Assembly: GCA_035995185.1 (NCBI GenBank)
Contig: DASYKT010000005.1
Span: 62,001-126,000 of the forward strand
Reading direction: 5' to 3'
Origin: DASYKT01 sp035995185
GTDB lineage: Bacteria > Acidobacteriota > Blastocatellia > Pyrinomonadales > Pyrinomonadaceae
DNA: 64,000 bases
The translations under genes and the position numbers were made by a program. The notes under the pieces were generated by a model, which saw only the letters and a program-made list of their open reading frames with translations, was not told where the DNA came from and searched no databases. Position 1 is the first letter of the stretch, and every line of letters begins with the position of its first letter. This document shows, piece after piece, positions 52,756 through 61,154 of this stretch.

Positions 52756-54414
52756 TTATGAAACCATCCGGTCAAAAACTTTTGAAAATTGCAATATAAA
52801 GATGAGTACCGGCACCGCTGCGGTAGCCATGGCAACTCCGACTAAAACTCTGACGTGTCCGGTGCGGCGCTGCCAGGCCATCTCTCGATGGGTAAGCAGC
52901 GGCGGGATCACGGCCAGCACCGGCAGCCCGGTGTAATGCTTGGCGTCATCCAAATTCTGGACCCTGAACAAACGCGGGATCTCAAAAATGCCCGCTAAAA
53001 ATAATCCGAAGACGAGGCCGATGATCGCGCCCAGCGCGGTCAGCATTCCTTTTTTCGGTGCGACCGGGTACTGCGGCAGATTGGCGGCGTCGACCACCTG
53101 GATGGTCTCGCCCTGCGCATTGTTCTCCACCTGCACCTGCGACTCCGCGTCCTGCATCTTTTTGACCAGTTCCTCATAGTTGGACTTTGAGGTCTGGTAG
53201 CGGTTATTCACGCCTTCGAGCGCAACTCTGACGCCCGGGATGGTGTTGATGCGGCTTTCCATGCCGCCGATCTGAGCGCCGGTCTGGGCGATCTCGATAT
53301 CCTTCTGCTGGATGTCGCGCTCGTTGCGCAGAAGCTGGCTTTCGATCCGCGATTTCTCTATATCGAGTGATTTGCGCTGTAATTCCGTCTTTCGCGCCAC
53401 GCCTACTTTGGCGTCTTTGGCATTTTCCTGGCTGGCGACTTTAAGAGTTTCGATCTGCGCATTTACTTCCGAGATCTCATTTTTGGTCGCCAGCACCAAA
53501 GGATGTTTGTCGCGATATTCCTGAAGCTGATTTTTTAGTTTGGCTTCGAGCTCGGCTTTTTTCTTGGCCATTTCCGCATAAGCCTGCGATTTATAAACAT
53601 CGCCCGAGAGCTTGGCCGCTTCCTGCGCATCGTTCTGGCCAAAATCTTCGAGCAGCTGGCTCTGCCGGTTGGTCGATTGCAAATTGTCGTTCAGCCGTCC
53701 TCTTTCCGAGATCAGCGAATCTTTTTCTTTCGCCAGCGAATCGCGTTTTTGGTGTAGTCCCGCGAGCTGCGCCACCAGCGCCTGCGAAGAATCCGGCAAG
53801 GTGTCGATGTTCTGCGACATTATGTCGAGGCGTTCTTTTTCGATATTGTCGAGTTCGGTCTTCGACTGGCTTAATCTTTCATTAAGGAAGTTTTTGGTCG
53901 CTTCCGACATATCGAGCTGATTCTTCATCTGCTCGTTCACGAATTTGCTGGCCAGCTCCGCCGTCACGGCGCGGGCAGCCTGCGGTTCGCGGTCGCGATA
54001 CGCAATGCTGAATGCCGCGACTTCTTCCTTGTCGTTTTTCTGCGGCTCGAGCACGATCGCCTTGCGCATTTTGTCGATCAGCAATTCCATCGGGAAACCG
54101 GCGATACGTTCGTTTTGATAGAGATTGTATTTGGTGATCATCGGCTCCAGCGTCGAGCGGCTCATCACTTCCTGGTTGAGCGTGGTCAGGCGCTGCGAAA
54201 GATCTTCTTCTGTCAGCGGGCGAACGACCGACGCCGCAATGGTAGGCGGTTTAACCGTCAGCACGCTGCGCGATTCATAGACGTTCGGCAGTTTCCACAC
54301 GACCCAGGCCACAGCTAATCCCACGGCCAGTGTCGGCAAAATGATGAACCAGACACGGCGACGGAACATCCCCAGTATCTCTCCCACCGATCTTTGACGA
54401 AATTCAACGCTCAT
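52756..54414 (-). CDS. Wzz-like polysaccharide chain-length determinant
   Basis: 552 residues. A Wzz domain begins the protein (GEILGMFRRRVWFIILPTLAVGLAVAWV, TM1 about 17-37; ESRSVLTVKPPT). A long coiled coil runs through about residues 160-400 and a second transmembrane helix occurs near 456-476 after the conserved YPVAPKKGMLTALG proline-rich segment. A third hydrophobic segment ends the protein (526-545). The GNVR-like NRYQTSKSNYEELVKKMQDAE is present. It has no kinase domain; the kinase is the separate gene at 50619. It would control polymer length at the inner membrane. It is 36 nt from the ATPase gene. Confidence 0.88.
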   Translation of the reverse strand: MSVEFRQRSVGEILGMFRRRVWFIILPTLAVGLAVAWVVWKLPNVYESRSVLTVKPPTIAASVVRPLTEEDLSQRLTTLNQEVMSRSTLEPMITKYNLYQNERIAGFPMELLIDKMRKAIVLEPQKNDKEEVAAFSIAYRDREPQAARAVTAELASKFVNEQMKNQLDMSEATKNFLNERLSQSKTELDNIEKERLDIMSQNIDTLPDSSQALVAQLAGLHQKRDSLAKEKDSLISERGRLNDNLQSTNRQSQLLEDFGQNDAQEAAKLSGDVYKSQAYAEMAKKKAELEAKLKNQLQEYRDKHPLVLATKNEISEVNAQIETLKVASQENAKDAKVGVARKTELQRKSLDIEKSRIESQLLRNERDIQQKDIEIAQTGAQIGGMESRINTIPGVRVALEGVNNRYQTSKSNYEELVKKMQDAESQVQVENNAQGETIQVVDAANLPQYPVAPKKGMLTALGAIIGLVFGLFLAGIFEIPRLFRVQNLDDAKHYTGLPVLAVIPPLLTHREMAWQRRTGHVRVLVGVAMATAAVPVLIFILQFSKVFDRMVS

Positions 54415-54444
54415 CTCTTTCCTCTCACGTTCAAAAACGTTCCC

Positions 54445-56841
54445 TTATAAGGTCTCCAATAAACTTTTGGCATTCTGCGCGTCGTTGTTGCTCAGACTCT
54501 TTTCATTTCTCAGCGCGATCTCTACTTCCTTGCGCGCATTCTGTTTGTCACCCTGCGCGGCCAGGGCAATCCCTAAGCGAAGGTTGTAAGCCGGGTTGGG
54601 CTGCTTGCCGCGCGCGGCGGACTGTGCGGCTTCCATCGCGACCGCTTTTTTCAGGCTTTCTATCGCCGGGCCCTGTAATCCTTTTTTGTGATAGACCCAG
54701 CCCAGCGTGTCGTAAAAGGCCGGGTTGTTCGGCACTTTTTGGACGGCTGCTCTGGCAAACTGCAGTGCTTCGTCCATATTTCCCTGCTCCGATTCCGAAA
54801 TGACCCACGCCAGGTTGTTGGCGGCGATCGGCATTTCCGGGTTCAGTTCGAGGGCCTTGCGATAATTGTCTTCGGCGGCCTGCGAATTGTTGCGGCCGTC
54901 TTCCAGCACGCCGATCAGCGTGTAGGTCGAAGCGTCGCTTGGACGGATCGACAGGATCTTCTGATACTGCTCAAGCGCGCGGTCCACCTGCTGTTTATCC
55001 ATCAGCAGCGAAGCATAGGCCGAATACGCCGGCAGATAATTCGTATCTATCTCAATGGCCCTTAAAAATTCACCTTCGGCGGCGTCGGAATTTCCTTCGG
55101 CGGCATAGGTCTGCGCGTTAAGAAATATCAGGGCCGGCATAAGTTTTGTCTGCTCGCCGCTGTCCTGCATCGCTTTCGCTATCCGCTGGCGCGCGGCGGC
55201 AAATTGTTTCTGGCCGTTCATTACGTTGATCAAGCCGGTCAAGGCATCGAAATTGTCGGGTGCCAGCGCCAGAGCTTTTTCGTAAAGCGCGTTGGCCTGC
55301 ACGATATCTCCTGTCGCCAGCGCCAGGCGTCCCAGGTTCATATGTGCGCCCGGTGAACTGGGCGAAAGCTGGCGGACGTATTCCAGATCGCTTCCGGCGG
55401 CCGCAAAATTTCTCATCTGTATGCTCGCCAACCCGCGCGAAGTGATCGCCGCGACATTTAATCTTTCGATCTCCTGCGCCGAGGTCTCATTGTTGATCGC
55501 GGGGTCTTTTAGCGCCGCCATCAATTCATTCGACTCGCTAAAAGCCTTGTTCGGTTCATTGGCGGCAAAGCTGGCCTGAATTTTCAGCAGGCGGCTGGCC
55601 ATAAATTTCGGGTGATAGCGTTCGAGATCGCTGATGTAGGTACGCGCGTGATCGACCTGTCCGGTGCGGATCTTGGCGTCCGTCATATAAAACAGCGCTT
55701 CTTTGAAATTCGGCGCGCGGCGTAAAACTTCTTCCAGGTCTTTAACGGCGAGGTCCAGATTGCCTTCGCGTAAATTCATCCGGGCGCGCAGCATCAGCGC
55801 CTGCATATCCTTTTCATCGCGGCCCAGCAATTCTTTGACCTGTTCCGCCACCTTCTCCATCTGGCCGCGGTCGAGATATATCTCGCTCAATTGATAACGG
55901 GCAAAAACGAATTCCGGCGCGTCGGCCAAAATGCCGTTGTAGACATTGATGGCGTCGTCTTCCCGCTCGATCGCCATGTAGAATCCGGCGAGCGAAGCGC
56001 GTGCTTCGGGAATATTTCCCTGCACTTCGACCAATTCTTTGTAAGTCTGCTCAGCCTTATCGTACTGATTGTGGTTGTAGTAAAACTGCGCCAGCAATTC
56101 CCTGGCTTCGAGATTGCCGGACTCTACTTCGACCGCTTTTTGATATTTTGCTTCGGCGTTTTCGGCACGGTCCGTGAAATCAAAATACTTGCCGTATTCC
56201 ATGTAGACGGCCGCCGAATTCGCGTTGACCGCGATCGCATTGTTTAAGGTCTGTTCGGCCTTTTCGTTCTTCTGAGCTTTATAAAAATAGCGTGCGGTGC
56301 TGAGATATGTTTCGATCCGGTTCGGGTCGAGCGAGATCGCGTAGTTCAAAGTATTCTCGATGTCCTGCTCCGGCTTTCTTTCCGCCGACTGCAGGCCTGC
56401 CTTTAAAATGTGGCCTTCGATGAAATTTTCATCGACCGTAAAAATACTATTGAGCAGCTGCTTGGCCTCTTCCACCTGCGGCGGATTATCCATCAGCAGG
56501 TAAGTGCCCAGGCGGGCGCGGGCATCCAGATGTTTCGGATCTAATTCAACCGTGCGGCGAAGCTCTTCCTTGGTTTCCGAGATGTAACCGGAACCTTCAT
56601 AGGCGCGGGCCAATCCCCAGTGTCCCGGGGCGAAATCCTTGTCAGCCTGAATGGCCGAGCGAAACTCCAGCGCGGCTTCCTGAAATCTTCTCTTTTTCAG
56701 GTAGTCTTCACCGCGGCCGATGGATCTTTCTTTACCGCCGAATAAGCAGGAAGTTAAAGATATGGCAACGATCAGCAATATGATCGTCTGTAGGTATGGT
56801 TTAAATGGTTTAACGCGCACTTGGCACTCACTATTGAACAT
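54445..56841 (-). CDS. prsT: PrsT-like TPR lipoprotein of exosortase locus
   Basis: 798 residues. The N-terminus has a lipoprotein signal with lipobox LTSC (Cys near residue 32) followed by LFGGKERS. About 18 TPR units of 34 residues fill the rest (for example AEDNYRKALELNPEMPIAA). Its size, lipobox, TPR content and position next to the XrtA-type genes match the PEP-CTERM system TPR-repeat lipoprotein PrsT. It would serve as a scaffold in the periplasm for polysaccharide synthesis or export. It is 30 nt upstream of the chain-length gene. A 418-bp repeat-bearing gap separates it from epsI. Confidence 0.85.
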   Translation of the reverse strand: MFNSECQVRVKPFKPYLQTIILLIVAISLTSCLFGGKERSIGRGEDYLKKRRFQEAALEFRSAIQADKDFAPGHWGLARAYEGSGYISETKEELRRTVELDPKHLDARARLGTYLLMDNPPQVEEAKQLLNSIFTVDENFIEGHILKAGLQSAERKPEQDIENTLNYAISLDPNRIETYLSTARYFYKAQKNEKAEQTLNNAIAVNANSAAVYMEYGKYFDFTDRAENAEAKYQKAVEVESGNLEARELLAQFYYNHNQYDKAEQTYKELVEVQGNIPEARASLAGFYMAIEREDDAINVYNGILADAPEFVFARYQLSEIYLDRGQMEKVAEQVKELLGRDEKDMQALMLRARMNLREGNLDLAVKDLEEVLRRAPNFKEALFYMTDAKIRTGQVDHARTYISDLERYHPKFMASRLLKIQASFAANEPNKAFSESNELMAALKDPAINNETSAQEIERLNVAAITSRGLASIQMRNFAAAGSDLEYVRQLSPSSPGAHMNLGRLALATGDIVQANALYEKALALAPDNFDALTGLINVMNGQKQFAAARQRIAKAMQDSGEQTKLMPALIFLNAQTYAAEGNSDAAEGEFLRAIEIDTNYLPAYSAYASLLMDKQQVDRALEQYQKILSIRPSDASTYTLIGVLEDGRNNSQAAEDNYRKALELNPEMPIAANNLAWVISESEQGNMDEALQFARAAVQKVPNNPAFYDTLGWVYHKKGLQGPAIESLKKAVAMEAAQSAARGKQPNPAYNLRLGIALAAQGDKQNARKEVEIALRNEKSLSNNDAQNAKSLLETL

Positions 56842-57259
56842 TTTTTCAGGTCCTTCAGTTAAAACTGTGATCTTTACCGGCTGCCGGGCAATGACTTCCG
56901 GTAAAGACCATTAAATTTATCCTCGCTTTTTGCAGCTTGGACAAAAATTGCAAAAGCATGAAGGGAAATATCTTTTCAACCACAAACTCTTTGCTTGATC
57001 TGCAAAAAGTTACCGTTCTTTCTGGCAATGAGAAAAAAGGGCCAATAAGGTAAAAGTTTCAGAAAAAATTTTTAACGTGGTTTGTTGGATTTAATTCGTG
57101 TTATTAGCGTAATTCGTAGCTAATATTAACGAGATTTGTTGGATTTAATTCGCGTTATTAGTGTAATCGTGGCTTGGATCTAATTCGTGTTATTAGTGTA
57201 ATTCGTGGCTAATAAAATCCGGGTGAGGCTTTTACCACTCTCACAGTTAATATAAATAC
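56842..57259. other. Intergenic region between epsI and prsT
   Basis: 418 bp with the tandem repeat at 57081-57213 and AT-rich sequence near 57050. No gene is supported. A promoter for the downstream seven-gene part of the cluster probably lies here. Confidence 0.4.
57081..57213. repeat. Three imperfect tandem copies of a ~44-bp unit
   Basis: The unit TTTGTTGGATTTAATTCGTG...TTATTAG-GTAATTCGTGGCTAAT starts at 57081, 57135 and 57175 with a few changes and a shortened third copy. The words TTCGTG and GGCTAA recur in the other intergenic repeats of this window (59313, 61033). Confidence 0.65.
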
Positions 57260-57913
57260 CTAATCCGGCACGTATTCCGATATCGATTCGGCGGCCTTGC
57301 CGGCCAGGTCGATGGCGGCGTCCATGGCTTTGCTTTCTGAGTCGCCTACCGGGGCCATTACCCGCACCATTGCGCCGTCTGAGCGCCGCAGTAAAAGGCT
57401 GTCCCGGATCGTGTAAAGCTTGTCCTGGAACTCGCTGGCGACCGCCCGGCCGCGGCCCTGGTACCAGTAAATGAGCACTTCCTTGTATTTATCGCTTTCG
57501 ATGATGTAAACGTTGGCCTGAAACGACTTGCCATTGGAAGTTTTGATGTCGATGACCTGCGGTTTGCCCAGCGTCCAGCCCGATCCGGGCAGGCAGTTCA
57601 GCGGGCTATGGTACGTAGCGCCGGTCTTTTGCGAAGAGTAATAACCGATATAAAGGTTGCTGCGCCGGCCGCCCGAAGCCGTGTAATTCCTCATTACATA
57701 GTCGCTTGCGCGCAATACGTTCTCGGTTTCGGCATTAAAACGCTCGTCCGCACCCTCCTGCCGCCATTCGCCCAGCTGTTTGGGAAATTCGCTTAGAAGC
57801 CGGCGCGAGACCTGGGCTTCGCCCGTTTGCTCAAAAAAGTTTACGAAGAGCCCCGCTGCCACCAATATTGCCAGCAAGATCCAATAATTCCCTCTTTTTG
57901 AGCCGTTAAGCAT
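57260..57913 (-). CDS. epsI: EpsI-family exosortase-associated protein
   Basis: 217 residues. One N-terminal membrane helix (about 9-27) is followed by an EpsI domain: FPKQLGEWRQEG, YIGYYSSQKTG, YHSPLNCLPGSGW (near residue 101) and VLIYWYQGRGRAVASEF are family hallmarks. EpsI is required for polysaccharide production in exosortase loci and in many genomes is fused to the exosortase C-terminus. Here it is separate and overlaps the exosortase gene by 8 bp, so the two are translationally coupled. Confidence 0.9.
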   Translation of the reverse strand: MLNGSKRGNYWILLAILVAAGLFVNFFEQTGEAQVSRRLLSEFPKQLGEWRQEGADERFNAETENVLRASDYVMRNYTASGGRRSNLYIGYYSSQKTGATYHSPLNCLPGSGWTLGKPQVIDIKTSNGKSFQANVYIIESDKYKEVLIYWYQGRGRAVASEFQDKLYTIRDSLLLRRSDGAMVRVMAPVGDSESKAMDAAIDLAGKAAESISEYVPD

Positions 57914-58844
57914 AACGTTTTCTGGTCCAGATCCCGAAACTGAAATTTAATAGCCAATTGATCGCTAAAAGCATCAGGATAGCGGCCAAATACACCAGCC
58001 ACCCGGCAAAATTATGCGAAAAACCCTCGGCCGATTGGCGTCCGTAGGAATATGTCAGCCATCCGGTGAAGGCCACGCGCGCGGCATTGGTCACAATGGC
58101 TATCGGCACCGCCGAAACCATCAGGATCAGGATGCGCCAAAGATCGAGATCTTTTAGATAGGAAAACAAGCTGCCCACCTGCTTATTACGCCGCGTGAAA
58201 TATCCCAATACCAGCGCGATCGTAACCAGGGTCATCAGCGAACGAATACCGCTGCAGGCCTCGACCACTTCCAATTTGACCGTGCTCATCGCGCCCTTCG
58301 GTAGTATCTCGATGATATTTCCTTCTCTTACCGAAGGAATTTCCAAAATCTTTATTCCCCAGATGGCCAGCTTTGAGGCGACCGTCTGCAGCGGAAAAGC
58401 GATCTGGTTAAAAATGATGCTTGGGATCGGGATCGCCAAAAACAGCAGCAAAAATGGCACCGCCAAGAGCTGCAAAACCTTTTTACCCCAGAAATAAACA
58501 ACGATCCCGGCCAGAATTAAGAGGAGCGAAAGCCGCTGCGCATAAAGTTCCGCGCCCAGCGTTCCCGCTGCCAGCATCAGCAGGGCCGCCCCAATTGCCG
58601 CGCCGCCCAGCCAAACCGCCGGTTTCTCGATATAGGCCTTTAAATTGTCAAACTCGATCCAGATTATGTAGGCAAGCAGAAATGGGATCAGCAGCCCGTG
58701 CGAATAGTTTTCTTCGAACCACCAATCGCGCCCGAGTTTTGTCAGCACCGAAAAATACAAAAATCCCAGCGCCAGGGCAAACGCACCCGCGAGCCATAAG
58801 CTGCCGGTTAAAGTCTTGTTTGATTGTATTGCCGGATCGTCCAT
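57906..58844 (-). CDS. xrtA: Exosortase (XrtA-type)
   Basis: 312 residues from the ATG at 58844; a GTG at 58868 would add 8 residues. There are about eight transmembrane helices. The catalytic set is intact: Cys in VEACSGIRSL (residue 197 from this start), Arg in VTNAARVAFTGW (256) and His in GFSHNFAGW (277). ENYSHGLLIPFLLAYIIW near the N-terminus is the conserved exosortase entry motif. Exosortases cleave and anchor PEP-CTERM proteins at the envelope. The neighbours (EpsI, PrsT, ATPase, BY-kinase, glycosyltransferase, export protein) indicate the XrtA/EPS subtype. No PEP-CTERM substrate is seen in this window. Confidence 0.9.
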   Translation of the reverse strand: MDDPAIQSNKTLTGSLWLAGAFALALGFLYFSVLTKLGRDWWFEENYSHGLLIPFLLAYIIWIEFDNLKAYIEKPAVWLGGAAIGAALLMLAAGTLGAELYAQRLSLLLILAGIVVYFWGKKVLQLLAVPFLLLFLAIPIPSIIFNQIAFPLQTVASKLAIWGIKILEIPSVREGNIIEILPKGAMSTVKLEVVEACSGIRSLMTLVTIALVLGYFTRRNKQVGSLFSYLKDLDLWRILILMVSAVPIAIVTNAARVAFTGWLTYSYGRQSAEGFSHNFAGWLVYLAAILMLLAINWLLNFSFGIWTRKRYA

Positions 58845-59065
58845 TTTCTGGAGACTTTGGGAAGACACAGTCTACGAGTATTAAAAAACGAGGAATACAC
58901 GGAAAATTCCGCGCTTTTGAGTACCAGCATGATAAACCGCCCAAGTTGATCACCTCAAGGTTCGGACCGGGAGCTGTAGCGACCGGGTTCTTAAAAGCTC
59001 CCCTCCTTACGCCCATGCTATCGGGGTCGGGTGGCGCGGCTTTGCGTGTCGGGGTGGTTCTCTCT

Positions 59066-59094
59066 TGTCAGTAGCGTCGGCGTCAGCCGATGCG
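59066..59094. repeat. REP-like unit, copy 1
   Basis: TGTCAGTAGCGTCGGCGTCA followed by GCCGATGCG, with a short GTCGGC/GCCGAT hairpin. Near-identical to the unit at 62137-62165. Confidence 0.6.
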
Positions 59095-59119
59095 TTCTTG
59101 TCGGTTTGTTTGTTTTATC

Positions 59120-59245
59120 AATTGCCACTAGCTTTAGCTAGTGGCTCAATTCAGAAAATAGTTTTATGGACTTTAGTCCAATTATTCGGCTAAAGCCGGG
59201 ACTATTTTTTTATTTGCTAACCACTAGCTAAAGCTAGTGGCAATT
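59120..59245. repeat. 126-bp palindromic element with 25-bp perfect terminal inverted repeats
   Basis: The ends AATTGCCACTAGCTTTAGCT... and ...AGCTAAAGCTAGTGGCAATT are perfect inverted copies over 25 bp, and each end is itself a palindrome (CCACTAGCT-TT-AGCTAGTGG). Inside lie AAATAGT/ACTATTT and two small hairpins, GGACTTTAGTCC and CGGCTAAAGCCG. This matches REP/BIME or MITE-like elements. Confidence 0.7.
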
Positions 59246-59397
59246 TAAAAGCACGGGGTGTCTTCCTTGTTTTTTTCGCGTATTTCGCGGTTACGGTCTT
59301 AAAGATTTATTAACCACGAATCACACCAAACACACGAAAACAAAACCAACTCTTCAAATCCTCTATCGTCACGCTTCATTCATTCAGTTATGATCGA

Positions 59398-59800
59398 GCT
59401 CTGTTTGCGGTGTGCAGGTGAGACCACACGGTTTGGCCTGTGCACGCCGGGCATGCTTGGCAGCCCGGGAGGCGGCGTGAACTAAGGGCCGCTGCTTCTG
59501 AAAGTCATAGCGAACCCGTATCGTATGCTTTAGCGCCCTGCGGGCAAAACCCTGTATTTAAAGCTATCCTGCGTCCTGTTCGTGCCGTCGGGTGAAAAAT
59601 TAATTCGAGCCAACCGCTGCGAGGCCTGTTCCCGCCTGATTTCTCCTCGCATGTCGCATTGTAAAACCAAATGAAAAACGGCTAAGCGTGAAGTACAGTA
59701 TTCGGTTCTCCGCCTAAAAACCACGGAACCGCTGCCGCGCCGCGGTGAAACGTCGCCGCGAGTGGACACCCGCCGCCCCAACAGACCAGAAAAACAGTTC
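59398..59800. other. GC-rich segment with consecutive hairpins, possible structured RNA or element remnant
   Basis: On the plus strand a series of stems occurs: GGTGTGC/GCACGCC (near 59411 and 59446), CCGGGC/GCCCGG (near 59448-59470), GCGGC/GCCGC and GCCC-TGC-GGGC. No coding function is recognised; the 90-codon minus-strand frame inside is Arg-rich and has no homolog known to me. It may be a non-coding RNA or the remnant of a structured mobile element such as a group II intron, which could not be established. Confidence 0.3.
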
Positions 59801-59802
59801 AA

Positions 59803-59928
59803 AAGAGTTCAGAGAGTCTAGAGAGTCCGGAGTCCGCGGAGTTTAAGAGAATCGTGTTTTCACGCGCGACTCCCTAGACTCTCTAAACTCCCTAGACTCT
59901 CTGGGACTCTCTAAACTCTACAGACTCG
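59803..59928. repeat. Purine/pyrimidine repeat block with inverted halves
   Basis: The left half repeats AGAGTC/GGAGTC words (AGAGAGTCTAGAGAGTCCGG), the right half repeats their complements (CTAGACTCTCTAAACTCC twice, GGGACTCTCTAAACTC). The halves can pair as a long imperfect hairpin just downstream of the deaminase gene and might act in termination. Confidence 0.5.
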
Positions 59929-59934
59929 ATGGAC

Positions 59935-60387
59935 TTATTCTTCCCCGATATCCTCATTCCAGACTTCGGGGTGTTCCTTAATATATGTCGCCAGCATTTC
60001 GATGCATTCCGATGAGTTCATATCTATGACTTCGACTCCATTCTCGCGCAGCCAGTCGATGCCGCCCTGAAAGTTGACCGCTTCACCGACGACCACCGTT
60101 CCGATGCCGAACTGCCTGACCAGCCCGCTGCAATACCAGCACGGCGCGAGCGTGGTTACCATTATTTTGTCGCGGTAGCTGCGCTGGCGGCCGGCCTTGC
60201 GAAAAGCATCGGTCTCGCCGTGCACCGAAGGATCGTCTTCCTGCACGCGGCGGTTATGTCCGCGGCCGAGAAGTGCTCCGTCTTTATCGAACAGCGCCGC
60301 GCCGATCGGGATGCCGCCTTCCGCCAAACCCTGCCGCGCTTCTTCGATCGCCGTTTTTAGCATCTCTTCATATTTTAATGGGGTCAT
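59935..60387 (-). CDS. Cytosine deaminase (yeast Fcy1-like, CDA fold)
   Basis: 150 residues from the ATG at 60387, which has GGAG 6-9 nt upstream; a longer frame to 60435 would read through the terminator of the gene upstream and is rejected. The zinc site is VHGETDAF (HxE) and APCWYCSGLVRQF (PCxxC). VVVGEAVNFQGGIDWL and the C-terminal EHPEVWNEDIGE closely resemble yeast cytosine deaminase, rather than tRNA adenosine deaminase TadA or guanine deaminase. It converts cytosine to uracil for pyrimidine salvage in the cytosol. It appears monocistronic. Confidence 0.88.
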   Translation of the reverse strand: MTPLKYEEMLKTAIEEARQGLAEGGIPIGAALFDKDGALLGRGHNRRVQEDDPSVHGETDAFRKAGRQRSYRDKIMVTTLAPCWYCSGLVRQFGIGTVVVGEAVNFQGGIDWLRENGVEVIDMNSSECIEMLATYIKEHPEVWNEDIGEE

Positions 60388-60400
60388 AAATTCTCCAAAT

Positions 60401-60428
60401 AAAAACGGCTTGAGTATAACCCAAGCCG
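60401..60428 (-). terminator. Terminator of the glycine-zipper protein gene at 60455
   Basis: On the minus strand CGGCTTG-loop-CAAGCCG is followed by TTTTT. It lies 27 bp after the stop of the upstream gene and before the ribosome-binding site of the deaminase. Confidence 0.75.
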
Positions 60429-60454
60429 CCGTCATTTGTGCAAATTTTTGGTAA

Positions 60455-60925
60455 CTATGGCGCTTCGTATATCAGCCAGGCTTTTTGCGTTTTGCCGCCC
60501 AACTTTCCGCCCAGCAGCGCGCCGCCGAACAAACCGGCGCTGCCGGCTACCATGCCGCCATAACCGCCCTGATCGCTATCGCTGCTTGCGGCATTGACCG
60601 CGCTGCCCAGCAAGATCATGCCTCCCAGGCCGCCCAGCACGCCGCCCAGGATCGATCTTTTCTTTTTACCGACATAAACCCGTTTTATGTCGTTCTTTGA
60701 AATATCCAGCAGCTTGCCGCTCTTTAAGAGTGACATTTTCTGCGCGTCGCCCGATGCGAATTTACCTTTTATCGTTTTGCCGTTACGGGTTTCGACAACC
60801 AGTCTTTGATCTTTTGAAAGCGCCTGAATATTTTTCCACCTGTCGTCCTGCGATCCATTGTCTTGTGACATTGTAACGATCGAGGATATGAGCATTAAAC
60901 CAATTACAAAAAGAGTGCGTTTCAT
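60455..60925 (-). CDS. Small secreted glycine-zipper protein, paralogue 1
   Basis: 156 residues, AAGGAG before the ATG. A signal peptide (about 1-20) precedes a beta-rich domain with RLVVETRNGKTIKGKFAS and ISKNDIKRVYVGKKK, like small Sm/Lsm-resembling folds. A C-terminal Gly-rich hydrophobic segment (SILGGVLGGLGGMILLGSAV and GLFGGALLGGKLGG) follows, typical of glycine-zipper membrane-associating regions. No named family. It is clearly a paralogue of the protein at 61155-61616 (shared VETxxGKxIKxxFAS, DxxRVYxGKK, ILGG and a final LIYE). Function is unknown; envelope location is inferred. Confidence 0.75.
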   Translation of the reverse strand: MKRTLFVIGLMLISSIVTMSQDNGSQDDRWKNIQALSKDQRLVVETRNGKTIKGKFASGDAQKMSLLKSGKLLDISKNDIKRVYVGKKKRSILGGVLGGLGGMILLGSAVNAASSDSDQGGYGGMVAGSAGLFGGALLGGKLGGKTQKAWLIYEAP

Positions 60926-61032
60926 TAACTTCTCCTTTAGGAAAATTTTACGATTGCATTGCGGGAGATGGCGTCGCCTATTAATTCGTTTATCTTTAAT
61001 TCGAACTAATTTACAGCAAGTGGCCTTCGTGT

Positions 61033-61096
61033 ATTTCGTGTGTTTAGTGGTTAATTTCCGGAAGTTTTACCACGAATCACACTAAACGCACGAAAT
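61033..61096. repeat. Inverted repeat of the dispersed CACTAAAC-CACGAA family
   Basis: ATTTCGTGTGTTTAGTG (61033-61049) and CACTAAACGCACGAAAT (61080-61096) are inverted with one mismatch in 17. A further single copy, ACCACGAATCACACCAAACACACGAAA, begins near 59312. Confidence 0.55.
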
Positions 61097-61154
61097 GTAT
61101 TGCTCATCAAGACAATCTTTTTCTTATGGGCAACGCCGCCGCAAAATTTTGATC

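Larger units (their letters stand above)
58845..59934. other. Gene-poor, repeat-rich intergenic region
   Basis: About 1.1 kb between the exosortase and the cytosine deaminase. It holds a REP-like unit (59066-59094), a 126-bp palindromic element (59120-59245), a structured GC-rich segment (about 59398-59800) and a purine/pyrimidine repeat block (59803-59928). No convincing protein gene is present; the small frames here read through the repeats. Confidence 0.5.

Noticed and set aside
57081..57213. Possible CRISPR array
   Set aside because: The copies are adjacent and imperfect, without unique spacers of constant length. No CRISPR array or cas gene was seen elsewhere in the window.
59530..59802. 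90-codon Arg-rich minus-strand frame
   Set aside because: Composition is that of a shadow of structured GC-rich DNA; no domain.
59935..60387. tRNA adenosine deaminase TadA
   Set aside because: The C-terminal VWNEDIGE end and NFQGG motif match yeast-type cytosine deaminase instead.
60388..60435. Upstream extension of the cytosine deaminase
   Set aside because: It would include the terminator of the preceding gene; the ATG at 60387 has a good Shine-Dalgarno.
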